This document shows, in pieces, positions 1 through 8,330 of a stretch of DNA of 64,000 nt. The notes under the pieces were generated by a model, which made no database searches, was not told the origin of the DNA, and saw nothing but the letters and a program-made list of their open reading frames with translations. This DNA is from Planctomycetota bacterium (GTDB lineage: Bacteria > Planctomycetota > PLA2): assembly GCA_021776735.1 (NCBI GenBank), contig JAJFFH010000051.1, forward strand, positions 1 to 64,000, in the 5' to 3' direction. Position 1 is the first letter of the stretch; each line of letters opens with the position of its first letter. The translations under genes were made by a program, and so were the position numbers.

Positions 1-35
1 CCTTCCACTTGCGTGGGGCGATAGGCGCCCCCCGT
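1..35. repeat. Palindromic 5' flank of S23-type gene, copy 1
   Basis: The first 34 bases are, with one mismatch, the reverse complement of 36881-36914, which lies in front of the second S23-type gene. That second copy is one arm of an inverted repeat (GGGCGCC-AATCGCCC against GGGCGAT-AGGCGCCC). The partner arm of this copy would lie before the window start. It marks the 5' boundary of a duplicated S23 cassette. Confidence 0.6.
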
Positions 36-57
36 CGCATATCTGGAGGACATCCAA

Positions 58-441
58 TTGAATCATTCTCTTGCACCGTTCGCTCACGAAAGGCTCGACG
101 TCTATCGTGTCGCGCTGCGGCTGTTTTCCGATGTTGAAGAGGTTGTGAATCTGGCGCCCGCCGGACACGGCGATCTCCTCAGACAACTTCGGCGCTGTGC
201 TGCGTCGATGGTGCTCAACATTGCGGAAGGCGCGAATCGCGGGCACCACAAGGACAAGGCATCTCGCTTTGTCATTGCTCGCGGCGAATGCGGCGAGTGT
301 GCGTGCGCGCTGGATCTCTTGTGCGTCTGCGGGCTGGCGTTCGCCGCCAAAGTCGAGTCGCTCAAGGAGACCGCGCGCAGGGTTGCGTCGATGCTCACCG
401 GGCTCATCCGCCGCGAGCGGCGGCTGGCGGAGTCGGGTTGA
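58..441 (+). CDS. Four-helix-bundle protein, S23/IVP type, copy 1
   Basis: A 127-residue protein of the four-helix-bundle family, first known from intervening sequences of 23S rRNA and related to the Avd accessory protein of diversity-generating retroelements. Visible hallmarks are RLDVYRVALRLF near residues 12-23 and SMVLNIAEGANRG near 50-62, the family signature. The start is TTG at 58, supported by TGGAGGA at 44-50; the homologue at 36474-36857 starts with ATG at the equivalent place. The two differ at about 15 of 127 residues. No reverse transcriptase or rRNA is nearby, so an Avd or rRNA role is not supported here. A REP-like unit pointing toward its 3' end follows. Function unknown; cassette mobility is inferred from the duplicated flanks. 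Confidence 0.85.
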   Translation: MNHSLAPFAHERLDVYRVALRLFSDVEEVVNLAPAGHGDLLRQLRRCAASMVLNIAEGANRGHHKDKASRFVIARGECGECACALDLLCVCGLAFAAKVESLKETARRVASMLTGLIRRERRLAESG

Positions 442-479
442 TCCGGCCCGGTCGCCGTCGCGCGGTCCCCCCCTCCCAA

Positions 480-670
<191 letters not shown>

Positions 671-701
671 TTGCTTCGGGGGGAGCCTCCCCGACGGGCT
701 C

Positions 702-3458
702 TTATTCCGCGAGGCGGGCGAACTTGAAGGACTCGAATTCCGGGCCCGCGCCCCAGGTCATCAGGCCGAAGCCGAACGCCGGCAGGCGCGGGGCATCGAC
801 TCTCTCAAAGATCGGAACGTCGTTGCAGGTGATGGTCCACTTCGAGCCAGTGCTGGAGATGATCCGGCGCATGATGAAGCGGTACATCTTGGCGGGCTTT
901 ATCTTTTGGCCCGGTTGGAGGTAGAGGAGCTTGTCGTAGCGGTACCAATGGCAGCGGAGCTTCTTGTCGTTTTGGTCGAATACGAAGGTGTGGCCGGACT
1001 GGCCGTCGTTTTCGTTTTCGCCGTCCACCGTCCAGCCGAATTTCTTGGGCAGTCCATCCTTGCCTGCGGCGGCGACGTCGATCGTCGCTTCGAACGAGTC
1101 GCAGCGGGCGAGTTTCTCCGAGCGCAGCCACATGATGTTGGCCGGGCCGTCCTTGGGCTTGTCGGGATCGACGACGAAGCGCATCCAGAGGCCGAGTTTT
1201 TGGGTTCCCGTCGCTCGGACACGTCCGTTGCGTGCGGCCCATTTCCCGACGGTCACGAGCCAGCGGCTGGCCTTCACGCCCTTGAATTCGTCCGCCACGA
1301 TCGGATGCGCGCGCACTTTGGGCTCCGCGTCCGGGGGGAGGTCTTTTTCGTGGTCGCCCGCGGAGATGCGCAGGCCGTCCAGCGGCTTGCCGTCGCGCGC
1401 GGTCAGCCGCATCAGGAAACCCCATTTGCCGCGGCTGTTGTGGATCTTTGTCAGGATTCGGTTCCACCCGGCGCGCAGTTCGACATCCGCGAAGTCGTCG
1501 TCGAACCGGAACCGCCGGGATGTCGCGCGTTTTTCCGCCAGCCGTCCGTTCACGTAGAGCGTGTGGCCGTCGTCGCTGCCCATCCAGATGCGCGCGGGTT
1601 GCGCGCGGTCGCGGAAGACGTAGGTGAGCGCGAACGCGCACGCGTTTTCGGGATAGCCGTAGCCCTGGCCGCGCAGGTTGACGTACCCGCTGTCCTCGAC
1701 CTTGGCGTCCTTCCAGCCGGCGGACTCGTTGCCGAAACGCACGCGCTTTTCGCCGGTCTGGTCGATCTTGACCTCGCACGGGAACACGACGTACGCCGTT
1801 TGCCGCCGCGCGTGGAACGGACCAAGCACCTGGAACCCGTCGAGAATGCCGAGGCGCTGCTTGGCGTTGCCCGGATCCTTGCCCTGGGCGAGACGGGCGC
1901 GCATGCGGGTCCAAAGCGCGCGCGAAGCGAGCCAGCCCGCCTTGCGTTCGGCCAGGATCCCGTCGGCGAGGCGTTCGGCGTAGGGAAACAGGCCGCGCTC
2001 GAACGCCCGATCCGCCTGTTTGGCTTCCGCCAGGAGACGTGCCGCCTCGTCGGGCACGCGCGCCGCGTCGGCGGCGTCGATCGGCCAGCCCCATTCGCGC
2101 AGCGTGTCGTACGCGGCCGGGCCGTACTCGGTCGCCATTACCGCGCCGAAAAATCGCATGAGCTGATGCTCGCGCGCCGGCCACGAGCCGAACTGCGCCT
2201 CGCGCATGTTGTGAAACGCGCGGCGGTACGGCGCCCAATCGAACGGCGCCTCGCCGGGGGGCAGAAAGCTGAACAGGAACCCGGCCGACGGACGGTACGG
2301 CTGGATGTCGAAGTAGCGCACCGCGCGGCCCAGGAAATAGCGCACGAACTGGTCGCGTGCAGTGATCACGAAGCGCTGCGCTGCGCCGGTCTGGCCCAGC
2401 GCGTCGAGCGTGAACCCGGCCGCAAAATCCGCGAGCCCCTCCGTGAAGCCGTGGTGTAGCCAGCCCTTGCCGAAGATGCAGTGCCCGAGTTCGTGGTAGT
2501 GCAGCATGCCCGCGATCGGCAGGCGGATTGCGCGATTGCCGATGCGAATGAGCTTGCCGCCCGCGAGGCCGCCGCCGAAATCGAACGTCTCCTGGTAGTA
2601 GACGACGATGCGCCGCCCGTCGTGCGTCAGCGGCTGCGCGGCGAGGTCCGACTGGAAGATGTAGGCGAGGTCGAGCATCATCCGCTCGCGTGGCGGGATG
2701 GCATCGACGAACTTCTTCGGTCCCAAGTAGAGGAAGTGGCGCGACCGGACTACCTCGAGGCGCAAAAACCGTTCGTCGGACAAAACGGCGCGGGCGAGTT
2801 CCTTCTCTTCGGGGGTCAGCGAACGGACGGCGATGTCTTCGGTCCGCTTGCGCAGTTCCTTCGCGCCATCCACCGTCGCGCGGTCGTAGGTGCCGTACTG
2901 GAGTTGCTGGCAAAGACGGAGGACCGTTCCAAACCGGCCTTCGGCCAGCAACTTTTTGCCGGCTTCGAGCAGGTCCTTGCCGCGCTTCTTGGCGCGCACC
3001 AGCTTGTCGATGAAGGCCTTGTCGTCTTTCGACGGCGTCGTCAGCTTGCGAACGATTCCGGCGATGCGGCCCTTCTCCTTTTTGCCGGCGTCGGTCTTAT
3101 CGCCGCCCGCCATCTCGATCAGCGCGCGCCGCAGGATCAGCGCGGCGTGGAGCTTGCCCTTGTTTTCGAACTGGTCTGCGGCGCGGTCCGTCAGCCGCCA
3201 GCGCTCGGACGCGACGTGGCGTCCGAGGATGAGCCGCTCGGTCGCGCTGACCTCTTGCGGCTCGGCCCAGCCGGTCTTGAGGTACCGGTCACGCAGCCGG
3301 GCCTTGGGCGCGGTGTCGTCTGCGGCCCGAATGGCCGTCTCGAAATGGGACAGCGCCTCTCCGGTCCGTCCCGCTTGGAGCGCCTCTTCCGCGGCCCTTT
3401 CCGCGTCCGCGACCGCGGAGGAGGGGGCCATGAGCACGATCCACAGAAAAACGGCCAT
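702..3458 (-). CDS. Secreted zinc-dependent peptidase-like protein with C-terminal jelly-roll domains
   Basis: About 918 residues. An N-terminal hydrophobic segment ending AVADAE looks like a signal peptide. A TPR-like helical part follows, then an HELGH zinc-binding motif near residue 320 within LHYHELGHCIFGKGW, as in gluzincin peptidases of the DUF1570-like kind. From about residue 550 a PA14/jelly-roll-like domain (WMGSDDGHTLYVNG, GWNRILTKIHN) and a laminin-G-like tail are visible. I chose the ATG at 3458 because a TAGAAT box lies 8 nt upstream; an ATG at 3464 is also possible. The dispersed tag is present in antisense at 2823-2835 and is read as DIAVRS. Substrate unknown; probably acts outside the cytoplasmic membrane. 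Confidence 0.75.
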   Translation of the reverse strand: MAVFLWIVLMAPSSAVADAERAAEEALQAGRTGEALSHFETAIRAADDTAPKARLRDRYLKTGWAEPQEVSATERLILGRHVASERWRLTDRAADQFENKGKLHAALILRRALIEMAGGDKTDAGKKEKGRIAGIVRKLTTPSKDDKAFIDKLVRAKKRGKDLLEAGKKLLAEGRFGTVLRLCQQLQYGTYDRATVDGAKELRKRTEDIAVRSLTPEEKELARAVLSDERFLRLEVVRSRHFLYLGPKKFVDAIPPRERMMLDLAYIFQSDLAAQPLTHDGRRIVVYYQETFDFGGGLAGGKLIRIGNRAIRLPIAGMLHYHELGHCIFGKGWLHHGFTEGLADFAAGFTLDALGQTGAAQRFVITARDQFVRYFLGRAVRYFDIQPYRPSAGFLFSFLPPGEAPFDWAPYRRAFHNMREAQFGSWPAREHQLMRFFGAVMATEYGPAAYDTLREWGWPIDAADAARVPDEAARLLAEAKQADRAFERGLFPYAERLADGILAERKAGWLASRALWTRMRARLAQGKDPGNAKQRLGILDGFQVLGPFHARRQTAYVVFPCEVKIDQTGEKRVRFGNESAGWKDAKVEDSGYVNLRGQGYGYPENACAFALTYVFRDRAQPARIWMGSDDGHTLYVNGRLAEKRATSRRFRFDDDFADVELRAGWNRILTKIHNSRGKWGFLMRLTARDGKPLDGLRISAGDHEKDLPPDAEPKVRAHPIVADEFKGVKASRWLVTVGKWAARNGRVRATGTQKLGLWMRFVVDPDKPKDGPANIMWLRSEKLARCDSFEATIDVAAAGKDGLPKKFGWTVDGENENDGQSGHTFVFDQNDKKLRCHWYRYDKLLYLQPGQKIKPAKMYRFIMRRIISSTGSKWTITCNDVPIFERVDAPRLPAFGFGLMTWGAGPEFESFKFARLAE
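2823..2835 (+). repeat. Tag core, exact copy inside CDS (antisense to gene)
   Basis: Exact ACGGACGGCGATG with GA on its 5' side. The host gene is on the minus strand, so this copy is antisense and is translated DIAVRS near residue 210. Confidence 0.8.
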
Positions 3459-3578
3459 GGCCATCGATTCTACCGGTCGCGGATATTGCCGATAACCGAT
3501 GTTGTGGGAAAGAAGGACTCCCAACGAAGGGACATCCGGGGAAGGGACGCCCCGAGCGGGAACCACGAGGACACGGAC

Positions 3579-3917
3579 GTGGCGAATCGGCGGGATTACC
3601 CGCGGGCCGACGGTTCGCATGCCGTGCGTTTTGGTGTCTGTGGCGCCCACGGTCGCGAGGTGCCCGGTTTCACGAACGACCTGAGCCTGAGCGGCCTGTC
3701 GTTTTCCTGCCCCGAAACCAACGTCAAGGTCGGCGATCACATCGCCGTCGAGGTCACCGTCGCCGGCTACGACGATCCGCTCTACTTTCTGGGCGAGGTC
3801 GTACGCGCCGTGGCCGGCCCGTCCGGGGTCGAGGTTGCCTGCCGTTTCGACTGGCTGGGCAAGTCCGACAGCTACAAGCAAAAGCTTCAGGCGCTTCTCG
3901 ACACCTTCGGGCAGTAG
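3579..3917 (+). CDS. PilZ domain protein
   Basis: A stand-alone PilZ domain of about 112 residues. RRDYPR near residues 4-9 followed by NDLSLSGLSF near 37-46 fits the RxxxR and DxSxxG signature of c-di-GMP-binding PilZ domains, with VGDHIAVEVTV after it. It should sense c-di-GMP in the cytoplasm. The start is taken as GTG at 3579, with GAGG 8 nt upstream; longer in-frame extensions run antisense through the peptidase gene and are not credible. It is divergent from the peptidase gene. A tag copy follows the stop by 22 bp. A GGDEF gene lies 44 kb away in the same window, so second-messenger signalling exists here, but no partner is adjacent. Confidence 0.8.
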   Translation: MANRRDYPRADGSHAVRFGVCGAHGREVPGFTNDLSLSGLSFSCPETNVKVGDHIAVEVTVAGYDDPLYFLGEVVRAVAGPSGVEVACRFDWLGKSDSYKQKLQALLDTFGQ

Positions 3918-3939
3918 CCCGCGCGGGTTCTCCGGCGGA

Positions 3940-3952
3940 TATCGCCGTCCGT
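3940..3952 (-). repeat. Tag core, 12 of 13, 3' of PilZ gene
   Basis: ATCGCCGTCCGT on the plus strand, i.e. the tag on the minus strand with the last base changed. It lies between the PilZ stop codon and the next gene. Confidence 0.7.
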
Positions 3953-4025
3953 CAGCGTCTGTCCGATCGGTCCACGCTGCCTGCTCGTTCCCTTCGCCCT
4001 GCGGTGCTAGGATGGCGGCGGCCGG

Positions 4026-5273
4026 ATGGAGATCCCCCTTTTCCTGGTTTGCCTGGCGCTGAGCGCGTTTTTTTCCGGCTCCGAGACGGCTTTGCTCTCG
4101 GCAGGCCGGCTGCGCCTGCGCCGTCGCGCGGATGACGGCGATGTCTCGTCGCGCCGGGTGCTCGAACTCGTTGAGAATCCGCGGCGCCTGCTGGCCGGCA
4201 TTCTTGTCGGGAACAACATCGTTAACGTGCTCGCGGCGAGCGTCGCGACGCTTTATTGCGGCCGGATCTTCGACAACGCGGCGACGGCGGCGACGGTGGC
4301 CGTGGCCGCCTCGACCGCTCTGCTCGTCCTGTTCTCCGAGTTCCTGCCCAAGTCATTTGCCGCGCTGCACCCCATCGCGTTCGCGCGCGCCGTGGCCAAC
4401 CCGATCCGCTGGTCGTTGTGGCTGCTGCGTCCGTTCGTCATTCCGCTCGAGGCGCTGAGCCGGCCCATCGGTGCGCTGGTTTCGCGCAACCGGGACCGGC
4501 TCGGGCTGGCCGAGCTGCGTCTCGCCGTAGCCGAGGGCGTGCGGACCGGCACCGTCGATCCGGCGCTTGCCCGGGTCTTGCGGGGCGGACTGAGCCTTGA
4601 ATGGAAGACCGTCGTCGACGTGCTCGTGCCGCGCGTCGATGTCGTCGGGGTCGATGGCAAGGCGACGTTTGTCGAGTGCTTCCAGGTGTTCAACGAGAAC
4701 GGCTACTCGCGTCTGCTCGTGATGGACGAGACTCCGGATCAGGATCTCGGCTACCTGGCGGCTAAGGACCTGCTGCAACTCGACGAGTCCGCCCGCGCGG
4801 GCTGGACCGCACGCAAGGGCGCGCGCGACGCCTTGCGCGTGCCGGAGTCGCGCGCGCTTTCCGATCTGCTCGCGACGATGCGCCGCAGCGGTGTGCACTT
4901 CGCCGTCGTCAAGGACGAGTACGGCGGTACGGAAGGCATCGTGACCCTGGAGGACGTGATCGAGGAGGTCGTCGGTGAAATCCGCGACGAGCACGACGCC
5001 GACGAACTGTCCCCGGTGGTCGAGATCCGGGCCAACCTCTGGCTCGTGCGCGGCGAAGTCCCGGTCAAGGAACTCAACGACCGCCTCGGCACCTCGATCG
5101 AGGCGGAGGAGGCCCGCACAATCGCGGGCTTCGTCGCCGAAACCCTGGGCCGCGTCGCGCGCATGAAAGACTTGATCGAGGAGGACGGCGTGCGCATCGT
5201 GGTCACGCGCGTGGAAGAAAACCGCGTGATCCAGGTCCGCCTATCGAAAGTCGCCACGGGCGATTCTCGATAG
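4026..5273 (+). CDS. CNNM/HlyC-CorC family membrane protein (DUF21, CBS pair, transporter-associated domain)
   Basis: A 415-residue integral membrane protein of the CorC/YfjD type, linked in the family to magnesium and cobalt efflux or homeostasis. An N-terminal DUF21 region with several membrane spans covers about residues 1-150 (ALSAFFSGSETALLSAGRL at the start). A CBS pair follows with the diagnostic DEYGGTEGIVTLEDVIEEV near residue 300, then a C-terminal CorC_HlyC domain ending VIQVRL. Length is normal for the family. The start is ATG at 4026; an in-frame alternative is not obvious. The DDGDV stretch at 4131-4145 resembles the tag but is ordinary for this loop. Convergent with the next gene. 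Confidence 0.85.
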   Translation: MEIPLFLVCLALSAFFSGSETALLSAGRLRLRRRADDGDVSSRRVLELVENPRRLLAGILVGNNIVNVLAASVATLYCGRIFDNAATAATVAVAASTALLVLFSEFLPKSFAALHPIAFARAVANPIRWSLWLLRPFVIPLEALSRPIGALVSRNRDRLGLAELRLAVAEGVRTGTVDPALARVLRGGLSLEWKTVVDVLVPRVDVVGVDGKATFVECFQVFNENGYSRLLVMDETPDQDLGYLAAKDLLQLDESARAGWTARKGARDALRVPESRALSDLLATMRRSGVHFAVVKDEYGGTEGIVTLEDVIEEVVGEIRDEHDADELSPVVEIRANLWLVRGEVPVKELNDRLGTSIEAEEARTIAGFVAETLGRVARMKDLIEEDGVRIVVTRVEENRVIQVRLSKVATGDSR

Positions 5274-5292
5274 GCCCTGTCGGGAAAGTTGC

Positions 5293-6438
5293 CTAGTCTG
5301 AGCCTGCGGGATCCGGGCGGTTGAAGTTTTGGATGGACTTTTGGATGAGGTATCTCACCAGGAGTTTCTGGACCAACTCGGCGTCGTCCGTCTTGCCCTT
5401 TTGCAGGTAGCCGTGGACCAGCGAATGCATGACCCGGCCCTTGCCGTGCGCGAACAGGCTGACCACGTTGCGGTTGTTTTGGTAGCGCGCGCCGAGCGCA
5501 CGGCTCTGGATCAGTTTTGTGTGCCGGCCCTTCATCGTGAACAGGTAGGACTCGGTTTCCAGCCACAGACGGATCTTTTTGCCCTTCGGGAACAGACCTT
5601 TCACGAGTGGATGGCGCCGTCCCGCCAGTGCCGGCTGCACCTCGATGGTCTCCTCGAACGTGCCCTGTTTCGTCCAGCGCACACGCCCCGGGAACGCGCG
5701 CTCCAGCGCCAGGACCGCCCAGTCGTTGGAATACACCCACGCGCCCTGCTTGACCGCCTGCGCCATACGCTTGAGGCCCGCCTGGCTGTAGCGTTCGCCG
5801 GCAAAGCGCGCGATCTCCTTGAAGCGCTCCCGAATCGCGCGGCCGGGTGAGGTCTGTTCGGTCAGGCCCGCGGTTTTGAGCGCGCGTTCGAGGCGGTCCG
5901 CCGCCTGCTTGTCGGTGACCGGTCCGGGGCGGGGCTGTGTCGCCGGAAACCGGCGGTCCAGCAGATGGCAGTTCAACAAAAAGACCATCCGGTCGGGCCG
6001 TTTCATGGCCACGTGTTCGAGTTCGGAGGGTCGGATGACGGTGTGCGGGCAGCCCCATGCGACCAGCAGTTCCTGGACGAAATCAAAGAGCCCGCCGACG
6101 ACGATCACGTCCTCCTTGGTCAGCCCCCGGAACTGGGACCGCAGCGAGCGGCCTTTTTGGGCGAACGTGCGCGCGACCCGGGCCGCCGCCTTCTTGTTGG
6201 TCGCGTCGAGCCGCGATCCCTCGGAGCCTTTGGAGCCTTCGGAGACATCGCCGTCCTTGCCTGTCTCGGGCTTTTTTCCCGGTGCTTTCTTCGGGTCGTT
6301 CTTCGTGTCACTTTCCGGGCCATCCTCGGACCGGACGGCGACCACCAACAACGCAAGAGCCAGGGCCGCACCGATCGCTCGGGCCGCGGGGAAGATCGCT
6401 GTCCAGCGCACGCCCCTATTGTGGGCGGGATTCCCCAT
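5293..6438 (-). CDS. Exported protein of unknown function
   Basis: A 381-residue protein with an N-terminal hydrophobic stretch (residues 14-37) that could be a signal peptide or anchor, then a charged low-complexity linker, then a mixed alpha/beta domain (VIVVGGLFDFVQELLVAWG; DRMVFLLNCHLLD) resembling glutamine-amidotransferase-like or DUF4159-type planctomycete proteins; I do not recognise it firmly. The linker near residue 58 contains a variant of the dispersed tag in sense, translated GKDGDV. An ATG at 6438 is used; a GTG ten codons later is an alternative. Convergent with the CorC-type gene; 56 bp separate it from the tRNA. Confidence 0.6.
   Translation of the reverse strand: MGNPAHNRGVRWTAIFPAARAIGAALALALLVVAVRSEDGPESDTKNDPKKAPGKKPETGKDGDVSEGSKGSEGSRLDATNKKAAARVARTFAQKGRSLRSQFRGLTKEDVIVVGGLFDFVQELLVAWGCPHTVIRPSELEHVAMKRPDRMVFLLNCHLLDRRFPATQPRPGPVTDKQAADRLERALKTAGLTEQTSPGRAIRERFKEIARFAGERYSQAGLKRMAQAVKQGAWVYSNDWAVLALERAFPGRVRWTKQGTFEETIEVQPALAGRRHPLVKGLFPKGKKIRLWLETESYLFTMKGRHTKLIQSRALGARYQNNRNVVSLFAHGKGRVMHSLVHGYLQKGKTDDAELVQKLLVRYLIQKSIQNFNRPDPAGSD
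6246..6258 (-). repeat. Tag variant (12 of 13) in CDS linker
   Basis: Sense orientation within the exported protein gene, read as Lys-Asp-Gly-Asp-Val in a disordered acidic linker. Confidence 0.6.
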
Positions 6439-6453
6439 TCGGAGCCGTATTTC

Positions 6454-6482
6454 CTGACATCGTGCAACCCCGGCCCTATACT
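6454..6482 (+). promoter_or_regulatory. Sigma-70 type promoter of tRNA-Ala
   Basis: CTGACA at 6454-6459 and TATACT at 6477-6482 with 17 bp between, placed 12 bp before the tRNA 5' end. Near-consensus spacing and position make this the best classical promoter in the window. Confidence 0.75.
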
Positions 6483-6494
6483 TTCCGGCTTGAT

Positions 6495-6570
6495 GGGCCT
6501 GTAGCTCAGTTGGGAGAGCGCTGCGTTCGCAATGCAGAGGTCAGGAGTTCAAGTCTCCTCAGGTCCACCA
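6495..6570 (+). tRNA. tRNA-Ala (anticodon CGC)
   Basis: A full 76-nt cloverleaf. The acceptor GGGCCTG pairs with CAGGTCC and contains the G3-U70 wobble that is the alanine identity element; the D stem is GCTC/GAGC, the anticodon stem CTGCG/TGCAG with loop TTCGCAA (anticodon CGC, reading GCG), and the T arm AGGAG-TTCAAGT-CTCCT. Discriminator A and CCA are encoded. A single tRNA, with its own promoter upstream. Confidence 0.95.
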
Positions 6571-6588
6571 TCGAAGTGATCTTGGCTC

Positions 6589-6643
6589 AACGGCCAGAGG
6601 CCGTTCTGTGTTTGCTTGCTCAAACGGCCGGAGGCTGGTTGAG
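6589..6643. repeat. Two hairpins downstream of tRNA-Ala
   Basis: AACGGCC-AGA-GGCCGTT at 6589-6605 is a perfect 7-bp stem with a three-base loop; an 11-bp imperfect stem with loop GGA lies at 6619-6643. Neither is followed by a T run, so they are not classical terminators. The rest of 6571-6796 holds no gene that I can support. Confidence 0.6.
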
Positions 6644-6796
6644 ACGGCCAATTGCGGGCTGCGCTGGCGGCGGTCGCGTGCGTATTGAGTGGGCGGCGGA
6701 CGACATCGTGGCTCTGGGGCTCGATCGACCGTCAAGAGGCGACCCTCCCAGGGCCAAAAGACGTAAAAAGCCACTAGTGCGGATCGAGGTACGAGC

Positions 6797-7615
6797 ATGA
6801 TCGAGGTAGATGGGCTCACCAAGAACTACGGCGAGTTCAGGGCGCTCGACGACGTCAGTTTCTCCGTGCCGCAAGGCGAGATCATGGCCTTTTTGGGGCC
6901 CAACGGCGCGGGGAAGAGCACGACGATGAAGATCCTCACGGGCTATATCTCGCCCAGCGGCGGATCGGCTTCGATCGGTGGCTACGACGTTGCCGCGCAT
7001 TCGCTCGAAATCCGGCGGCGCATCGGCTACCTCGCCGAGACCACGCCGTTGTATTACGACATGCAGGTGAACGAGTTTCTCTCGTTCGCCGCGCGCCTGC
7101 GCCGCATCCCGCGATCCATCCGGCGCGGCCGTCTGTCCTGGGCGGCCCAAATCTGCCACCTGCACCCGTTCTGGAAAAAGCCGATCGGGGTCCTCAGCCG
7201 TGGCCAGAAACAGCGTGTCGGCTTTGCCGCGGCGGTCATGCACGATCCCGAGGTGCTCATCCTCGACGAACCGACGGCGGGTCTCGACCCCAACCAGATC
7301 GTGGAAGTGCGCCAGCTCATCCGCAGCTTCGCGTCCAGCAAGACGATCATCCTCTCGACGCACATCCTGCAGGAGGTCGACGCCCTCGCCGACCACATCG
7401 TGATCATCGACCAGGGCCGCGTCGTCGCCGACTCGGCGGCCGACCAGTTGCGCGCCGAGCACGGCGACCTGGAGACCGCGTTCCGTAACCTCGCGCGCGT
7501 GCCGGGCGGAGGTGGCCCTGCGGTCGCGACAGCCGGGGTGGCCGATGCCGGGCGTACAGGAACGGACGGCGATGTCTTGGGCGACGATCTGATGGAGGAC
7601 CTGTCCGATGGGTAG
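6797..7615 (+). CDS. ABC transporter ATP-binding protein, Gld/ABC-2 type
   Basis: A 272-residue ATPase with Walker A GPNGAGKST (near residue 36), signature LSRGQKQR (near 134), Walker B VLILDEPTAGLDP (near 154) and switch histidine in STH. It is the first gene of a four-gene operon with an ABC-2 permease, a GldG-type protein and a DUF4340 protein, the arrangement of gliding-associated Gld-like systems that is widespread outside gliders. A Gly/Asp-rich C-terminal tail, unusual for the family, carries an exact tag copy in frame (TDGDV near residues 256-260). The stop overlaps the permease start by 8 bp, implying coupled translation. Transported substrate unknown. Confidence 0.9.
   Translation: MIEVDGLTKNYGEFRALDDVSFSVPQGEIMAFLGPNGAGKSTTMKILTGYISPSGGSASIGGYDVAAHSLEIRRRIGYLAETTPLYYDMQVNEFLSFAARLRRIPRSIRRGRLSWAAQICHLHPFWKKPIGVLSRGQKQRVGFAAAVMHDPEVLILDEPTAGLDPNQIVEVRQLIRSFASSKTIILSTHILQEVDALADHIVIIDQGRVVADSAADQLRAEHGDLETAFRNLARVPGGGGPAVATAGVADAGRTGTDGDVLGDDLMEDLSDG
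7558..7574 (+). repeat. Tag, exact core in CDS tail (sense, TDGDV)
   Basis: AGGAACGGACGGCGATG. Sense orientation in the C-terminal tail of the ABC ATPase; the codon frame gives Thr-Asp-Gly-Asp-Val. Confidence 0.85.
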
Positions 7616-8327
7616 TGTTTGGACCCTTGCACGCAAGGAAATCCGCCAGATTTTCCTGAGCCCGATCGCTTACGCGTTTTTCATCGTGTTCGTGTTCTTC
7701 GTCACGACGCTGTTCTTTCGCAGCTTCTTCCTTGCCGGCCAGACCACGATGGGAAGGTTCTTTGGGTTCTTCCCGATGGCGTTCGCAATCGTAATCCCCG
7801 GTTTGACGATGCGCATGTGGGCCGAGGAACGCAAGCAGGGTACGCTCGAGTTCCTCCTGACCTCCCCGATCGAGACGTGGCACATCGTTTTCGGCAAGTT
7901 CATCGGCGGACTCACTCTGGTCGCGGCCTGCCTCCTGCTGACGCTGCTTGCGCCGTGGACGGTCGCGCGCTACGGCGACTTGGACCCCGGGCCGGTGTGG
8001 GGCGGCTATCTGGCGGCGGTCTTGATGGGCGGCACGTTCATCGCCGTCGGTATGTTCTTTTCAGCGTTCACCCAGGACCAGATCGTTTCGTTTCTGGCGA
8101 CCGTCAGCGTCTTGGTTTGCCTTGTCCTCCTCGGCGAGAGTTTCTTTCGCGAGGAGTTCGGCACGGGCCGGTTTGCCGGGCTTGCGCGGGTCATCAGTCC
8201 ATCCACGCACTTTCAATCGATGGGCCGCGGGGTCATCGACCTCGGTGACGTCTACTACTTTGTGGGCATCGCCGCCCTGTTCCTGTACGGGAACGTCCGG
8301 GTCATCGACCTGAGGCGCTGGAGGTAA
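7608..8327 (+). CDS. ABC-2 family permease, GldF-like
   Basis: A 239-residue polytopic membrane protein with about six hydrophobic spans, an N-terminal WTLARKEIRQIFLSPIAYAF segment and the conserved MRMWAEERKQGTLEFLLTSPI region after the second span, typical of ABC-2 permeases paired with GldA-like ATPases. It overlaps the ATPase gene by 8 bp and is followed 3 bp later by the GldG-type gene. It should form the membrane channel or energy-transducing part of the complex. The start at ATG 7608 is fixed by the overlap and by good homology from the first residues. Confidence 0.88.
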   Translation: MGSVWTLARKEIRQIFLSPIAYAFFIVFVFFVTTLFFRSFFLAGQTTMGRFFGFFPMAFAIVIPGLTMRMWAEERKQGTLEFLLTSPIETWHIVFGKFIGGLTLVAACLLLTLLAPWTVARYGDLDPGPVWGGYLAAVLMGGTFIAVGMFFSAFTQDQIVSFLATVSVLVCLVLLGESFFREEFGTGRFAGLARVISPSTHFQSMGRGVIDLGDVYYFVGIAALFLYGNVRVIDLRRWR

Positions 8328-8330
8328 GCC

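Noticed and set aside
906-2459. Long open frame antisense to the secreted peptidase gene (similar ones at 2481-3578, 8712-11093, 38238-39917, 42244-44211)
   Set aside because: High GC gives long antisense frames; these are Arg/Ala/Val-rich, lack family signatures and lie opposite well-supported genes.
4131-4145. GATGACGGCGATGTC in the CorC-type gene
   Set aside because: Matches only 10 bases of the core and encodes an ordinary loop of this family.
6589-6643. Rho-independent terminator for tRNA-Ala
   Set aside because: Hairpins are stable but no T run follows; kept as repeats only.
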